The notes beneath the pieces were generated by a model. It was not told the origin of the DNA and did not search any database. It saw only the letters and a list, made by a program, of their open reading frames with translations. A stretch of DNA of 27,289 nucleotides from CAG-841 sp963614875 (GTDB lineage Bacteria > Bacillota > Clostridia > Oscillospirales > CAG-272): the NCBI GenBank assembly GCA_963614875.1, contig CAVEFC010000020.1, positions 1-27,289 of the forward strand, written 5' to 3'. Both the position numbers and the translations under genes were made by a program. Positions 7,299 through 14,729 of the stretch are shown in pieces. Position 1 is the first letter of the stretch. Each line of letters begins with the position of its first letter.

Positions 7299-8699
7299 TT
7301 ACTCCTGAAGCAGATGAGATATTCTTTCAAGTGACAGTGCGCGACTTGCTTTTATAAGCACGGTGTCGCCCCGATTTATAAGCGGCTTTATTATTTCTGC
7401 CGCCTTTTCCGCATCCGAATAATCGGATATTTTTGTTATCTTTTCGCGGGGAAATCCTGCCGCCTCGGCGCCTGCGGCTATTTCCTCTGCAAGCGCGCCG
7501 ACGGTTATCAGACTGTCTATGCCGGTTTCCGCCGCCTTTTCGCCGACTTTGCGGTGAAGCTCCGAGGAATACTCTCCAAGCTCGCGCATATCGCCGAGAA
7601 CGGCTATTTTCCCTCCGCTACCGGATATATCTGAAAGCACGTCAAGCGCCGCGCACATGGATTCCGGCCCTGCGTTGTAGCAGTCCTCGATTATCGTAAA
7701 TCCGTTTGATTTTATAATGCTCTGACGCATTCCGACGGGCGAAAACGATAAAAGTCCCTGCTTTATTCCGTCATCGTCTATGCCGAGAAGCGTTCCCACG
7801 GCGACGGACGCAAGCGCGTCGCACACGTTATGCACGCCGACCTGATTTATACGCAAGCCGCTTATGCTTTCGTTTTCGGCGGAGCGGAAATCAAAGGTTG
7901 TAAAGCCGTCGCCGGCGGTTATATTTTCGGCTTTGTAGTCGCATTTCGGATTTTCAAGTCCGAAGTAAAGCCGACAAAGCTTTCTTTCCGGAACGGCGTT
8001 TTCAAGAAGCGGCTCGTCGCCGTTCAGAAGCAGAATCGCGCCGTCCTTCATACCGTCGGTTATTTCAAGTTTTGCTTTGCATATATTTTCTCTCGAACCG
8101 AGGTGTTCTATGTGTGAATTTCCTATGCAGGTTATTACGGATATATCGGGTTCGGCGATTTTCGAAAGCGCGGATATTTCGCCGAAGCCGCTCATTCCCA
8201 TTTCAAGCACCAGAAGCCTGTCATCTTTGCCGAGCGAAAGCACGGTCAGCGGCAGACCTATATCGTTGTTTCGGTTTCCTTCCGTTTTGTGCGTTTTGTG
8301 CTTTACGGAAAGTACAGAATGGATGTACTGCTTTGTCGTTGTTTTTCCGACGCTTCCCGTGACGGCGACGGTTATTGTCCTGAACTGCGCTTTATACGCC
8401 TTTGCAAGCGCGCCGAGCGCCTTTTTCGTGTCGTCTGTCATTATATACGGAATATCGCAATCGGGCTTTTTGCTTACGACGGCACATACGGCGCCGTTTT
8501 CCGCAGCCTTGCGGATAAAATCGTGACCGTCAAAATTTTCGCCCTCAATGGCGAAAAAGCATTCGCCGGCGCAGTCGGTTCTCGAATCGGTCGCGACGCC
8601 GCAAACCTCCGTCAAAGGATTTCCGCCGAAAAGCTCTCCGCCGCACATATCAGCAAGCCGCCGGAGATTTATTTTATTGTCAGTGCATCCGAATTTCAT
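7299..8699 (-). CDS. murF: UDP-MurNAc-tripeptide:D-Ala-D-Ala ligase MurF
   Basis: MurF is the ATP-dependent ligase that adds D-Ala-D-Ala to the UDP-MurNAc-tripeptide in the cytoplasm. The 466-residue product has the N-terminal substrate domain (DSR...GECFFAIEGENFDGHDF), the ATP loop GSVGKTTTK at residues 115-123, EGNRNNDIGLPLTVL, the EMGMSGFGEI and GNSHIEHLGSRENI motifs, and a C-terminal domain with AVLGDMRELGE. The usual DAYNANP segment reads DCYNAGP here, a mild variation. The ATG at 8699 has an AAAGGA ribosome binding site 9 bases upstream and lies 3 bases after murE, so the genes are tightly linked. Confidence 0.95.
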   Translation of the reverse strand: MKFGCTDNKINLRRLADMCGGELFGGNPLTEVCGVATDSRTDCAGECFFAIEGENFDGHDFIRKAAENGAVCAVVSKKPDCDIPYIMTDDTKKALGALAKAYKAQFRTITVAVTGSVGKTTTKQYIHSVLSVKHKTHKTEGNRNNDIGLPLTVLSLGKDDRLLVLEMGMSGFGEISALSKIAEPDISVITCIGNSHIEHLGSRENICKAKLEITDGMKDGAILLLNGDEPLLENAVPERKLCRLYFGLENPKCDYKAENITAGDGFTTFDFRSAENESISGLRINQVGVHNVCDALASVAVGTLLGIDDDGIKQGLLSFSPVGMRQSIIKSNGFTIIEDCYNAGPESMCAALDVLSDISGSGGKIAVLGDMRELGEYSSELHRKVGEKAAETGIDSLITVGALAEEIAAGAEAAGFPREKITKISDYSDAEKAAEIIKPLINRGDTVLIKASRALSLERISHLLQE

Positions 8700-8702
8700 T
8701 TT

Positions 8703-10145
8703 TTACAGTCCTTTTTTCAGAATTATGTTTTCCGCCTGCTCCCTGTCGGAGAAGGGAAGCTTTTTTTCTCCCGCTGTGATAAAGGTCTCCGCGCCCTTGC
8801 CCAAAATCATCACCGTGTCGCCTTTTTCCGCCGTCGAAAGCGCAAGCTCTATCGCCTTTCCTCTGTCGGCTTCGGTTATGTGGTTTTCACGGGATTTTAT
8901 CTGTGAGGTTATATCGTTTATTATGGCGTCCGGAGCCTCCGAACGCGGATTGTCGTTTGTTATTATCACCGTATCGGAAAGCTCGCAGGCGAGTTTTCCC
9001 ATTTCCGCGCGCTTGCCGCGATCTCTGTCGCCGCCGCAGCCGAATACGGTAATTATTCTTCCGGAGGTGAATTGCCGCGCCGCCGAAAGCACGTTTTTCA
9101 TTGCGTCGGGCGTGTGGGCAAAATCTATTATCACGCAGAAGCCTGTTTTCGTATCTATTTTTTCCATACGTCCGGGCGCGCCGTGAAATTTTTCGAGCGC
9201 GCGCGCCGAAAGCCGCGCTTTTATTCCGAGAACCGACGCCGCGGACGCCGCGGCAAGCATATCGAGCACGGAACAAAAGCCGAAAAGGGAGGACGAAATA
9301 CGCTCTCTTGAGCCTGTCGAGCAGAAGTCAAACCGCACGCCCCATTCCGTATCCGTGATGTTGTCGGCATAAAAGTCGGCGTCGAAATCCTTTGCGGAAT
9401 AGTACCATATTTCGTCAGCTGCCGCCCACGCCATTTCATACGCGTGCGGATCGTCGAAGTTCAGCACGGAATGACGGCATTTTCCGAAAAGTCCGGCTTT
9501 CGCCGCAGAATAAGCCTCCGTGCTTTTGTGATAATCGAGATGGTCGCGCGAAAGATTTGTGAAAATTCCGACCTCAAAATCAAGACCGCACAGGCGCTTC
9601 TGATCGAGCGCGTGGGAGCTTGCCTCCATAACGGCAAAGTCGTAATTTTCGTCCGCCGCTTTTTTCAGCAGCGGCGCAAGAATTTCCGGCGGCGGAGTTG
9701 TATAGCCCGTTTTTATCGTTTCGTCGCCGAAGCGGGCGCCCTCCGTGCCTATCACGCACGAGGTATATCCGCCCTCGTAAAGTATGGCTGAAAGCATATT
9801 TGCGGTTGTGGTTTTTCCGTTTGTGCCGGTGACCGCGCAAAGACGCAGCTTTTTCTGCGGATCTCCGCACATACGAAGGCACGCGCGGGCAAAAGCTTCT
9901 CTTGCATCGTCTGTTATTATGGTCGGCACGGGAAAACGTCCGTCGGTCACCGTATCGGTTACGACAGCCGCCGCCCCCTTTATAACCGCGTCGTGCATAT
10001 GGGCGGGGTTTCCGTCAAGAGAGAAGAAAAGCTCTCCCGATTTTATTCTGCGCGAATCCGCGCCGACGCCGGTGATTCTGATATCGCCTGTTTCCTTTGG
10101 TAAAAGTATAATTTCGTCCTGATGTATAAGCTCCGACAGCTTCAA
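8703..10145 (-). CDS. murE: UDP-MurNAc-L-Ala-D-Glu:meso-diaminopimelate ligase MurE
   Basis: MurE adds the third stem-peptide residue to UDP-MurNAc-L-Ala-D-Glu. The 480-residue protein has the ATP loop GTNGKTT at residues 107-113, the lysine expected to be carbamylated (K216, in AKAGLF), DFAHTPDAMKNVL, and FGCGGDRDRGKR. The motif DNPR (398-401) followed by SE is characteristic of enzymes that choose meso-diaminopimelate rather than lysine, which predicts DAP-type peptidoglycan. The usual FNVYNxLAA segment reads FCSVLDMLAA, a divergence worth noting. The start is a TTG at 10145 with GGAGG at 9-base spacing. It lies 63 bases downstream of spoVD. Confidence 0.95.
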   Translation of the reverse strand: MKLSELIHQDEIILLPKETGDIRITGVGADSRRIKSGELFFSLDGNPAHMHDAVIKGAAAVVTDTVTDGRFPVPTIITDDAREAFARACLRMCGDPQKKLRLCAVTGTNGKTTTANMLSAILYEGGYTSCVIGTEGARFGDETIKTGYTTPPPEILAPLLKKAADENYDFAVMEASSHALDQKRLCGLDFEVGIFTNLSRDHLDYHKSTEAYSAAKAGLFGKCRHSVLNFDDPHAYEMAWAAADEIWYYSAKDFDADFYADNITDTEWGVRFDFCSTGSRERISSSLFGFCSVLDMLAAASAASVLGIKARLSARALEKFHGAPGRMEKIDTKTGFCVIIDFAHTPDAMKNVLSAARQFTSGRIITVFGCGGDRDRGKRAEMGKLACELSDTVIITNDNPRSEAPDAIINDITSQIKSRENHITEADRGKAIELALSTAEKGDTVMILGKGAETFITAGEKKLPFSDREQAENIILKKGL

Positions 10146-10168
10146 GAGCGGTCACCTCCGTAGGATTA

Positions 10169-10188
10169 TTTGAAAAATATTCTTCAAA
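10169..10188 (-). repeat. 20-bp near-perfect palindrome between spoVD and murE
   Basis: TTTGAAAAATATTCTTCAAA matches its own reverse complement except for one base pair. It lies in the 63-base gap between the spoVD stop and the murE ribosome binding site. It could be an operator-like dyad or a weak mRNA hairpin. There is no T tract, so it is not a terminator. AT-rich composition makes chance occurrence plausible. Confidence 0.3.
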
Positions 10189-10208
10189 CATCCTGCGAAA
10201 GCTCCGGC

Positions 10209-12455
10209 TCAGTCGGTTACCTCCGTAATTCTGAAATCCACCGTTATTATACTTCCTTTTTCGGCGGTTGTACCCGCCGCAATCGATTGATCCACCGCAA
10301 CGGCGGAGCTTCCGCTCGTGACGCCCGTGAGGTGAATATTGAAGCCTGCGTCGGCAAGCAGCTTGTTTGCCTGCGCCGCGCTTTTTCCTATTATCGACGG
10401 AACCGTCGCATATGTCGGCTCCGTTGTGCCGCCCGTGTAGAGAATTATCTTTCCGTTTTCGGGCGACATTTTGCTTCCCGATACGGGAACCTGATTTATT
10501 ACCGACGTGCCCGAGCCCACGATTTCGTATTTCAGTCCGGCGTCGCTTACGTTCTTTATTGCCGTGTCAAGCGCAAGACCGCGATAGTTCTTTACCGAAA
10601 TTTCGAGCTTTGCCATTTCTTCCGCCGTGTAGACGGGTTCAACGTCCATATAGGGAAGTATTTCGGCAAGCATTTTCGCCACATAGGGCGCGGCTACCGT
10701 GCTTCCGTAAATCGAGCCTATCGTCGGTTCATCGACGGCAAGAAGTATCACTATTTTCGGATCGTATGACGGCGCAAACGCCACGGTCGACGCTATGCGT
10801 TTGTTTCCGACAGTGCCTTTTTCCGAAGTACCCGTTTTTGCCGCCACGGAATATCCCGCAACATATGCATTTTTTGCGCCGCCGTTTGTGGCTACGCCTT
10901 CCGCAAGAATCGAGCAGATGGTAGAGGCGGTTTCACTGCTTATCACCTGACGTTTTTCCGTTGTGCCGAAGGAGGAAATGATATTGCCGTCGTTGTCTTT
11001 TATTTCTTTCACAACGTGAGGAGTCACGAGCGTTCCGCCGTTTGCGACGGCTGCAACCGCGGTTATCTGCTGTATTGCCGTTACGTTGTATCTCTGACCG
11101 AAGGAATAAACGGCGAGGTCGAGGGCGGACATATTGTCCTCGCCTCTGTATACCGAGCCTGTTTCGCCCGGAAGGTCTATTCCGGTTTTGGAATCGAGTC
11201 CGAAGGCGGAAAAATATTTGCAGAAGGTGCTTATTCCTATGCGCTCGGCGAGCATCATCATACAGGGATTGCAGGACTGCATAAGTCCCTGAGAAAAGGT
11301 TACAAGTCCGTGGCCTGCTGTTTTGTGACATTTTATTTTCCAGCCGGAAACTGTGTAAAAGCCCTGACAGTAAAAGGTATCCGTTACCTTTGCCTTGTTT
11401 TCTTCAAGCGCAATCGACGTTGTGAAGATTTTTGAAGTAGAGCCCGGCTCATACGTTTCGGTTATGGCTTTGTTGTTCCACATTTCAAGCATAAACGCCG
11501 AAAGCGCCTTCTGATATTCAACCGTTCCTTCGCCGTATTCTTCGGCTGCCGCCGCGATTTTTGTTTTGTAATAATCCGAAAAGGTTGTAGGATTGTTGAG
11601 GTCGTAGCTCGGATAAACAGCCATACCGAGTATCTCTCCGGTCGAGGGATCCATTGCTATCGCCTGCGCGCGCGACTGACATCCCGATTCGACAGCCGCC
11701 TGTTCGAGATAATTTTCAAGTATGCTCTGAATTTTATAATCTATTGTCGTTACAAGGCTTGCGCCGTTCGAGGCGTCTATATAGGTTTCGTAGTTGTAGG
11801 GCATAGAACCCATTGCGCCGTTCTGCGCGGCGACTATTTTTCCGCTGACGCCGGAAAGCACGCTGTTGTAGTAATATTCAAGTCCGTAGCTGCCGCCGTC
11901 TGTGCCGCAGAAGCCTATGACGTGGCTTGCGAGCGTTGAAAAGGGATATACTCTCGTCGTCATTTCGGCAAGACAGATTTTTCTTTCAAGCTCATTGTCG
12001 GCAATATACTGACGGACCTTGTCTGCCGTCGCTTCATCGACGTTCTTTTTTATTGTTCTGTCCTTGTATTTTGTCTTTGTCGACTGCTCGTAAACAAAAT
12101 CGTATTCGACGCCGAGAATTTCGGAAAGTCCCTTGCAGATAAGCTCGCGCTGTTCCTCGGTTTCTATGTCGTAAGGAGAAATGAAAATTCTTTCCGTTGT
12201 GTAGTTTGTTGCAAGAACAACGCCGTTTCTGTCGGTTATTGTTCCGCGCGAAGCAGATATCGGCGTTTCGTATATCATCTGTTCGATCACTGCGGCGCGG
12301 TATTTTTTATAGTTTATTATCTGAAGATAAAAAAGTCTGCCTATAAGTATCGCCGCGACAAGCGAAATCAGGGAGAAAAGCAAAAAAGAGCGGGTGCGTA
12401 TCTGCGGTCCCTGACGTCCGAGTATGGATTCCGGTTTGGACTTCGGCTCTGCCAT
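10209..12455 (-). CDS. spoVD: Class B penicillin-binding protein with PASTA repeats (SpoVD/FtsI type)
   Basis: This is a peptidoglycan DD-transpeptidase that works with an SEDS polymerase. The 748-residue protein has a short cytoplasmic tail, one membrane anchor (about 22-44), a PBP dimerisation domain (SRGTITDRNGVVLA and onward), and a transpeptidase domain. The domain carries STSK (nucleophile S339, K342), SCN (394-396) and KTG (540-542). Two PASTA-like repeats occupy about 615-748. A loop rich in Ala/Glu/Tyr (about 290-325) precedes the active-site serine. AAGGAG sits 7 bases before the ATG. The architecture matches SpoVD and clostridial FtsI. Which role it has, vegetative division or spore cortex, cannot be read from sequence, but it is the only class B PBP in the window. 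A hairpin at 12561-12590 separates it from ftsL. Confidence 0.92.
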   Translation of the reverse strand: MAEPKSKPESILGRQGPQIRTRSFLLFSLISLVAAILIGRLFYLQIINYKKYRAAVIEQMIYETPISASRGTITDRNGVVLATNYTTERIFISPYDIETEEQRELICKGLSEILGVEYDFVYEQSTKTKYKDRTIKKNVDEATADKVRQYIADNELERKICLAEMTTRVYPFSTLASHVIGFCGTDGGSYGLEYYYNSVLSGVSGKIVAAQNGAMGSMPYNYETYIDASNGASLVTTIDYKIQSILENYLEQAAVESGCQSRAQAIAMDPSTGEILGMAVYPSYDLNNPTTFSDYYKTKIAAAAEEYGEGTVEYQKALSAFMLEMWNNKAITETYEPGSTSKIFTTSIALEENKAKVTDTFYCQGFYTVSGWKIKCHKTAGHGLVTFSQGLMQSCNPCMMMLAERIGISTFCKYFSAFGLDSKTGIDLPGETGSVYRGEDNMSALDLAVYSFGQRYNVTAIQQITAVAAVANGGTLVTPHVVKEIKDNDGNIISSFGTTEKRQVISSETASTICSILAEGVATNGGAKNAYVAGYSVAAKTGTSEKGTVGNKRIASTVAFAPSYDPKIVILLAVDEPTIGSIYGSTVAAPYVAKMLAEILPYMDVEPVYTAEEMAKLEISVKNYRGLALDTAIKNVSDAGLKYEIVGSGTSVINQVPVSGSKMSPENGKIILYTGGTTEPTYATVPSIIGKSAAQANKLLADAGFNIHLTGVTSGSSAVAVDQSIAAGTTAEKGSIITVDFRITEVTD

Positions 12456-12496
12456 TGTTTTCTCCTTTGCATAATAATAAAAAGAGCAAAGAGCAT
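12368..12496 (-). CDS. Possible 42-residue leader ORF overlapping the spoVD start
   Basis: A minus-strand ATG at 12496 is preceded by AAGGAG (12506-12511) at 9-base spacing, a better-than-random translation signal. The frame runs 42 codons and ends inside the 5' part of spoVD in a different reading frame. The encoded peptide starts MLFALFIIM and then becomes basic, with no recognised family. It could be a leader peptide coupling translation to spoVD, or a chance frame in AT-rich DNA. The overlap with spoVD and the lack of similarity keep confidence low. Confidence 0.2.
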   Translation of the reverse strand: MLFALFIIMQRRKQWQSRSPNRNPYSDVRDRRYAPALFCFSP

Positions 12497-12560
12497 TATT
12501 ATATTCTCCTTACTCGAAAAAGCTATTACGATATTACATTATATTTGCGGCTTTGAAAAT

Positions 12561-12590
12561 TATGCACGCTCCGCAGACGGAGCGCGCATA
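12561..12590 (-). terminator. Strong hairpin between ftsL and spoVD (possible attenuator)
   Basis: Two 13-base arms (12561-12573 and 12578-12590) pair around a CAGA loop with a single A-C mismatch. The hairpin starts 3 bases after the ftsL stop codon and on the minus strand is followed by a short AATTTTC run. The stem is as strong as the other terminators here, but the U tract is short, so partial termination or an mRNA processing/stability element is plausible. Confidence 0.5.
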
Positions 12591-12593
12591 AAT

Positions 12594-13127
12594 TCAGTTT
12601 ATAAATTCTATAAACCTGTTGAAGTTCTTTGCTATCGCGCTGAGAAGAGTATCTATTGCGCCGCCGAGAGTGCTTTCGGGTTCTACTACTTCGCTTACGT
12701 CTTCGGAGCTTTCGCCTTCAAAATAAACGGTCGTTTTGCGCGACGAGTCAAGGCCGAGGTCGGACGCGGCGGATTCTATCTGCGATTTTGTGTGTTTGAA
12801 ATCAAGCTGACCTTCAAGCGTGGCAGCTTCGGCGGAAAGGGCTTTTATGTCGCTTTTCATTTTCGATATTTCGGAGGAAAGCTCCGATACCTGAACGAAC
12901 GAAAAGACGATGAACATAAACAGCACCGTCATAACAAGCATACCGATTATAACGGCGATCGGAAACGGGGAGCTTTTCTTTTCTCTTACGGTGTCATATC
13001 TGTCGCCGCCGCCTCCGCACATATCGGAAAGGGAAGAGATGACGCTCTTTTTATTGGAGGGAGAACGATGGTTGTATGAGGGGTTTTTGGAGTTTTGGGT
13101 TTTTTGGGGGTTTTGGTTTGAGCTCAT
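12594..13127 (-). CDS. ftsL: FtsL-like septum protein
   Basis: This is a bitopic coiled-coil protein expected to bind DivIC/FtsB and DivIB and activate FtsW and the class B PBP. The 177-residue product has a Gln/Asn/Ser/Lys-rich cytoplasmic tail (1-55), one membrane span (about 56-78), a heptad-like helix (79-118), and the AASDLGL element (120-126) that resembles the conserved end of FtsL coiled coils. An extra acidic C-terminal extension of about 50 residues is not typical of the short (~100-120 residue) FtsL proteins. The call rests on topology and on its position between rsmH and the PBP gene. A GGAAGGAAGAG ribosome binding site precedes the ATG. Confidence 0.8.
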   Translation of the reverse strand: MSSNQNPQKTQNSKNPSYNHRSPSNKKSVISSLSDMCGGGGDRYDTVREKKSSPFPIAVIIGMLVMTVLFMFIVFSFVQVSELSSEISKMKSDIKALSAEAATLEGQLDFKHTKSQIESAASDLGLDSSRKTTVYFEGESSEDVSEVVEPESTLGGAIDTLLSAIAKNFNRFIEFIN

Positions 13128-13152
13128 TCTCTTCCTTCCTTTCCGTAATGCG

Positions 13153-14091
13153 TTACTGTATTTTCTCGGCCGCTCTCAGCTTTGCGCTGTGCGACCTTCT
13201 GTTAAGCTTAAGTTCTTCTTCCGACGGAAGAATCGGTTTTTTCTGAAGCGTTTTTATCTGCGGCTTTTTTCCGCACACGCATACAGGGAACGACGGCGGA
13301 CATATGCAGCCCTTTTCAAGTCTTGCAAAGATCTGCTTTACCGCTCTGTCTTCAAGCGAATGGAACGTAAGCACGGCGATTCTTCCGCCCGGAGCAAGTG
13401 CGTCTACCGCGTCCTCTATTGCCGGAGCGATTATCGAAAGCTCGCCGTTTACTTCTATTCTTATTGCCTGAAAAGCCTGCTTTGCGGGGTGATGTCCTTC
13501 GAGCAGCGCTTTTTTCGGCGCTACCGATTTTATTATATCGACAAGCTCAAAGGTGGTTTCTATCGGTTTTTCCTCGCGCTTTTCGGCTATGGCGCGCGCT
13601 ATTTTCGGGGCGTTCGGTTCTTCGCCGTATTCGTAAAGAATTCTGCGGAGCTCGCTTTCCGGATAACCGTTTACAACGTCGTATGCCGAAAGCGGAGCCG
13701 AGCGATCCATTCTCATATCGAGCGGAGCGTCAAAATTATACGAAAAGCCTCTTTCGGCTGTGTCGAGCTGATACGAGGAAACGCCGAGATCGAATATCAC
13801 TCCGTTTATTTTTTCTATGCCGAGCGACGAAAGTATATTTTTTATATTTGAAAAATTGTCCGAAACGTAGGTGATTCTGTCGGCGTAGGGAGCAAGTCTT
13901 TTCTTTGCCGCGTTTATTGCGTCGACGTCACGGTCTATGCAGATCAGTCTGCCGCCGTCAAGACGCTTTGCTATCTGCTCCGAATGACCGCCGCCGCCGA
14001 GCGTGCAGTCAACGTAGATTCCGTCGGGCTTTATGTTCAGCGCGTCGATACACTCGCCGAGCATTACCGAAAAATGATTGAACTCTCCCAT
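13153..14091 (-). CDS. rsmH: 16S rRNA (cytosine1402-N4)-methyltransferase RsmH
   Basis: RsmH methylates N4 of C1402 in the decoding centre of 16S rRNA using S-adenosylmethionine. The 312-residue product has HFSVML near the N-terminus, the SAM-binding DCTLGGGGHS (28-37), FDLGVSSYQLD, ERGFSYNFDAPLDMRMD, and the C-terminal AVLTFHSLEDRAVK and NRRSHSAKLRAAE motifs, all typical. It overlaps the mraZ stop codon by one base (TGATG), and no clear Shine-Dalgarno sequence is visible, so translation is probably coupled to mraZ. Confidence 0.97.
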   Translation of the reverse strand: MGEFNHFSVMLGECIDALNIKPDGIYVDCTLGGGGHSEQIAKRLDGGRLICIDRDVDAINAAKKRLAPYADRITYVSDNFSNIKNILSSLGIEKINGVIFDLGVSSYQLDTAERGFSYNFDAPLDMRMDRSAPLSAYDVVNGYPESELRRILYEYGEEPNAPKIARAIAEKREEKPIETTFELVDIIKSVAPKKALLEGHHPAKQAFQAIRIEVNGELSIIAPAIEDAVDALAPGGRIAVLTFHSLEDRAVKQIFARLEKGCICPPSFPVCVCGKKPQIKTLQKKPILPSEEELKLNRRSHSAKLRAAEKIQ

Positions 14092-14510
14092 CAGCCTTCA
14101 AGCGCGATCATAATATTTTCAATGTTCTGAGCGTCTTCGGAGGCTTTCTTTGCTTCCCAAGCCGACTGAGCCCATATTTCGATGTATGAATTCACGCCGA
14201 TGACGACTGTGTCCTTTTCGAGCTTTGCGTAGTCGCGGAGCACCTGAGGAATAAGCACGCGTCCCTGAGAATCGAGAGAGGCGTCAGACGCCGCCGAATA
14301 GAAAAAGCGACGAACGTCACGAGCCTGAACCATGGGGAGCGCGTCGAGCTTGGCGGTGAATTTTTCCCACTCGGAAAGGGGATACACGCACAGACAGTGA
14401 TCTACGCTGCGCGTTACGACAAAGCTTTCGCCGAGAGCTTCACGGAACTTGGCAGGAATAAAAACTCTGCCTTTTGCATCGGTTGAGTGAATAAACTCGC
14501 CTAAAAACAT
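14091..14510 (-). CDS. mraZ: Transcriptional regulator MraZ
   Basis: MraZ is a DNA-binding protein that represses its own dcw operon promoter in the bacteria studied. The 139-residue product contains two SpoVT/AbrB-like half-domains with the paired signatures STDAKGRVFIPAKFRE and SLDSQGRVLIPQVLRD. The start at 14510 is favoured because it gives the family-typical MFLGEF N-terminus and has AAGGAAGGG upstream; the frame stays open 20 codons further but runs into the operator repeats. Three direct AAGTGG repeats lie between this start and the promoter, which is strong context for autoregulation. It is the first gene of the dcw operon. Confidence 0.96.
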   Translation of the reverse strand: MFLGEFIHSTDAKGRVFIPAKFREALGESFVVTRSVDHCLCVYPLSEWEKFTAKLDALPMVQARDVRRFFYSAASDASLDSQGRVLIPQVLRDYAKLEKDTVVIGVNSYIEIWAQSAWEAKKASEDAQNIENIMIALEG

Positions 14511-14533
14511 TTTGCGCCCTTCCTTTCGCGGAA

Positions 14534-14563
14534 TGTGGATAACTCTGTGGAAAGTGTGGAAAT
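14534..14563 (-). promoter_or_regulatory. Perfect DnaA box plus two related TCCACA repeats in the mraZ leader
   Basis: On the minus strand TTATCCACA (14534-14542) matches the DnaA-box consensus exactly. Two further 9-mers, CTTTCCACA (14546-14554) and ATTTCCACA (14555-14563), each match 7 of 9 positions in the same orientation. Read on the plus strand, they are three TGTGGA units. They lie between the AAGTGG boxes and the mraZ ribosome binding site. They may be DnaA sites, or additional inverted-orientation MraZ contacts because each contains GTGG. Confidence 0.5.
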
Positions 14564-14566
14564 CCA

Positions 14567-14592
14567 CCACTTCGCTCCACTTCGCACCACTT
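14567..14592 (-). promoter_or_regulatory. MraZ operator: three AAGTGG direct repeats at 10-bp spacing
   Basis: On the minus strand, AAGTGG occurs at 14587-14592, 14577-14582 and 14567-14572, exactly one helical turn apart, with the intervening bases also similar (TGCG, AGCG). MraZ binding sites known in other bacteria are short GTG/TGGG-containing direct repeats with about 10-bp periodicity just downstream of the mraZ promoter. Position (immediately after the predicted transcription start) and pattern both fit autorepression. Confidence 0.8.
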
Positions 14593-14602
14593 TTATGGTT
14601 TA

Positions 14603-14631
14603 ATTATAAATGATAGCTGAACAAAATACAA
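14603..14631 (-). promoter_or_regulatory. Promoter of the dcw operon (PmraZ)
   Basis: On the minus strand, a TTGTAT -35 (14626-14631) is 17 bases from a perfect TATAAT -10 (14603-14608). Transcription would start about 10 bases before the first AAGTGG box. The -35 is weak, which fits a regulated promoter. Confidence 0.7.
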
Positions 14632-14652
14632 GGGTTTTTTGAAAAAAATATA

Positions 14653-14700
14653 AAAAACACGGCTGAAATTTCATCAGGAATGAAATTTTCACCGTGTTTT
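14653..14700 (-). terminator. Long intrinsic terminator after coaD
   Basis: AAAACACGG plus an adjoining GAAATTTCAT segment on the left arm pair with their complements on the right arm (ending CCGTGTTTT at 14700). The result is a stem of about 20 bp with one small irregularity and a 4-5 base loop. The minus-strand side continues into a T-rich run. It separates the coaD transcript from the mraZ promoter. Confidence 0.85.
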
Positions 14701-14729
14701 GTTCACATTTATATTGTCCGATAAAGCCC

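Noticed and set aside
12910..13851. A 313-codon plus-strand open frame opposite ftsL and rsmH
   Set aside because: It spans two well-supported minus-strand genes in antisense and shows only biased composition.
14534..14563. The DnaA box as part of a replication origin
   Set aside because: Only one perfect 9-mer is present, there is no AT-rich unwinding element with further boxes, and no dnaA, dnaN or rpmH nearby. A regulatory role is more likely than oriC.
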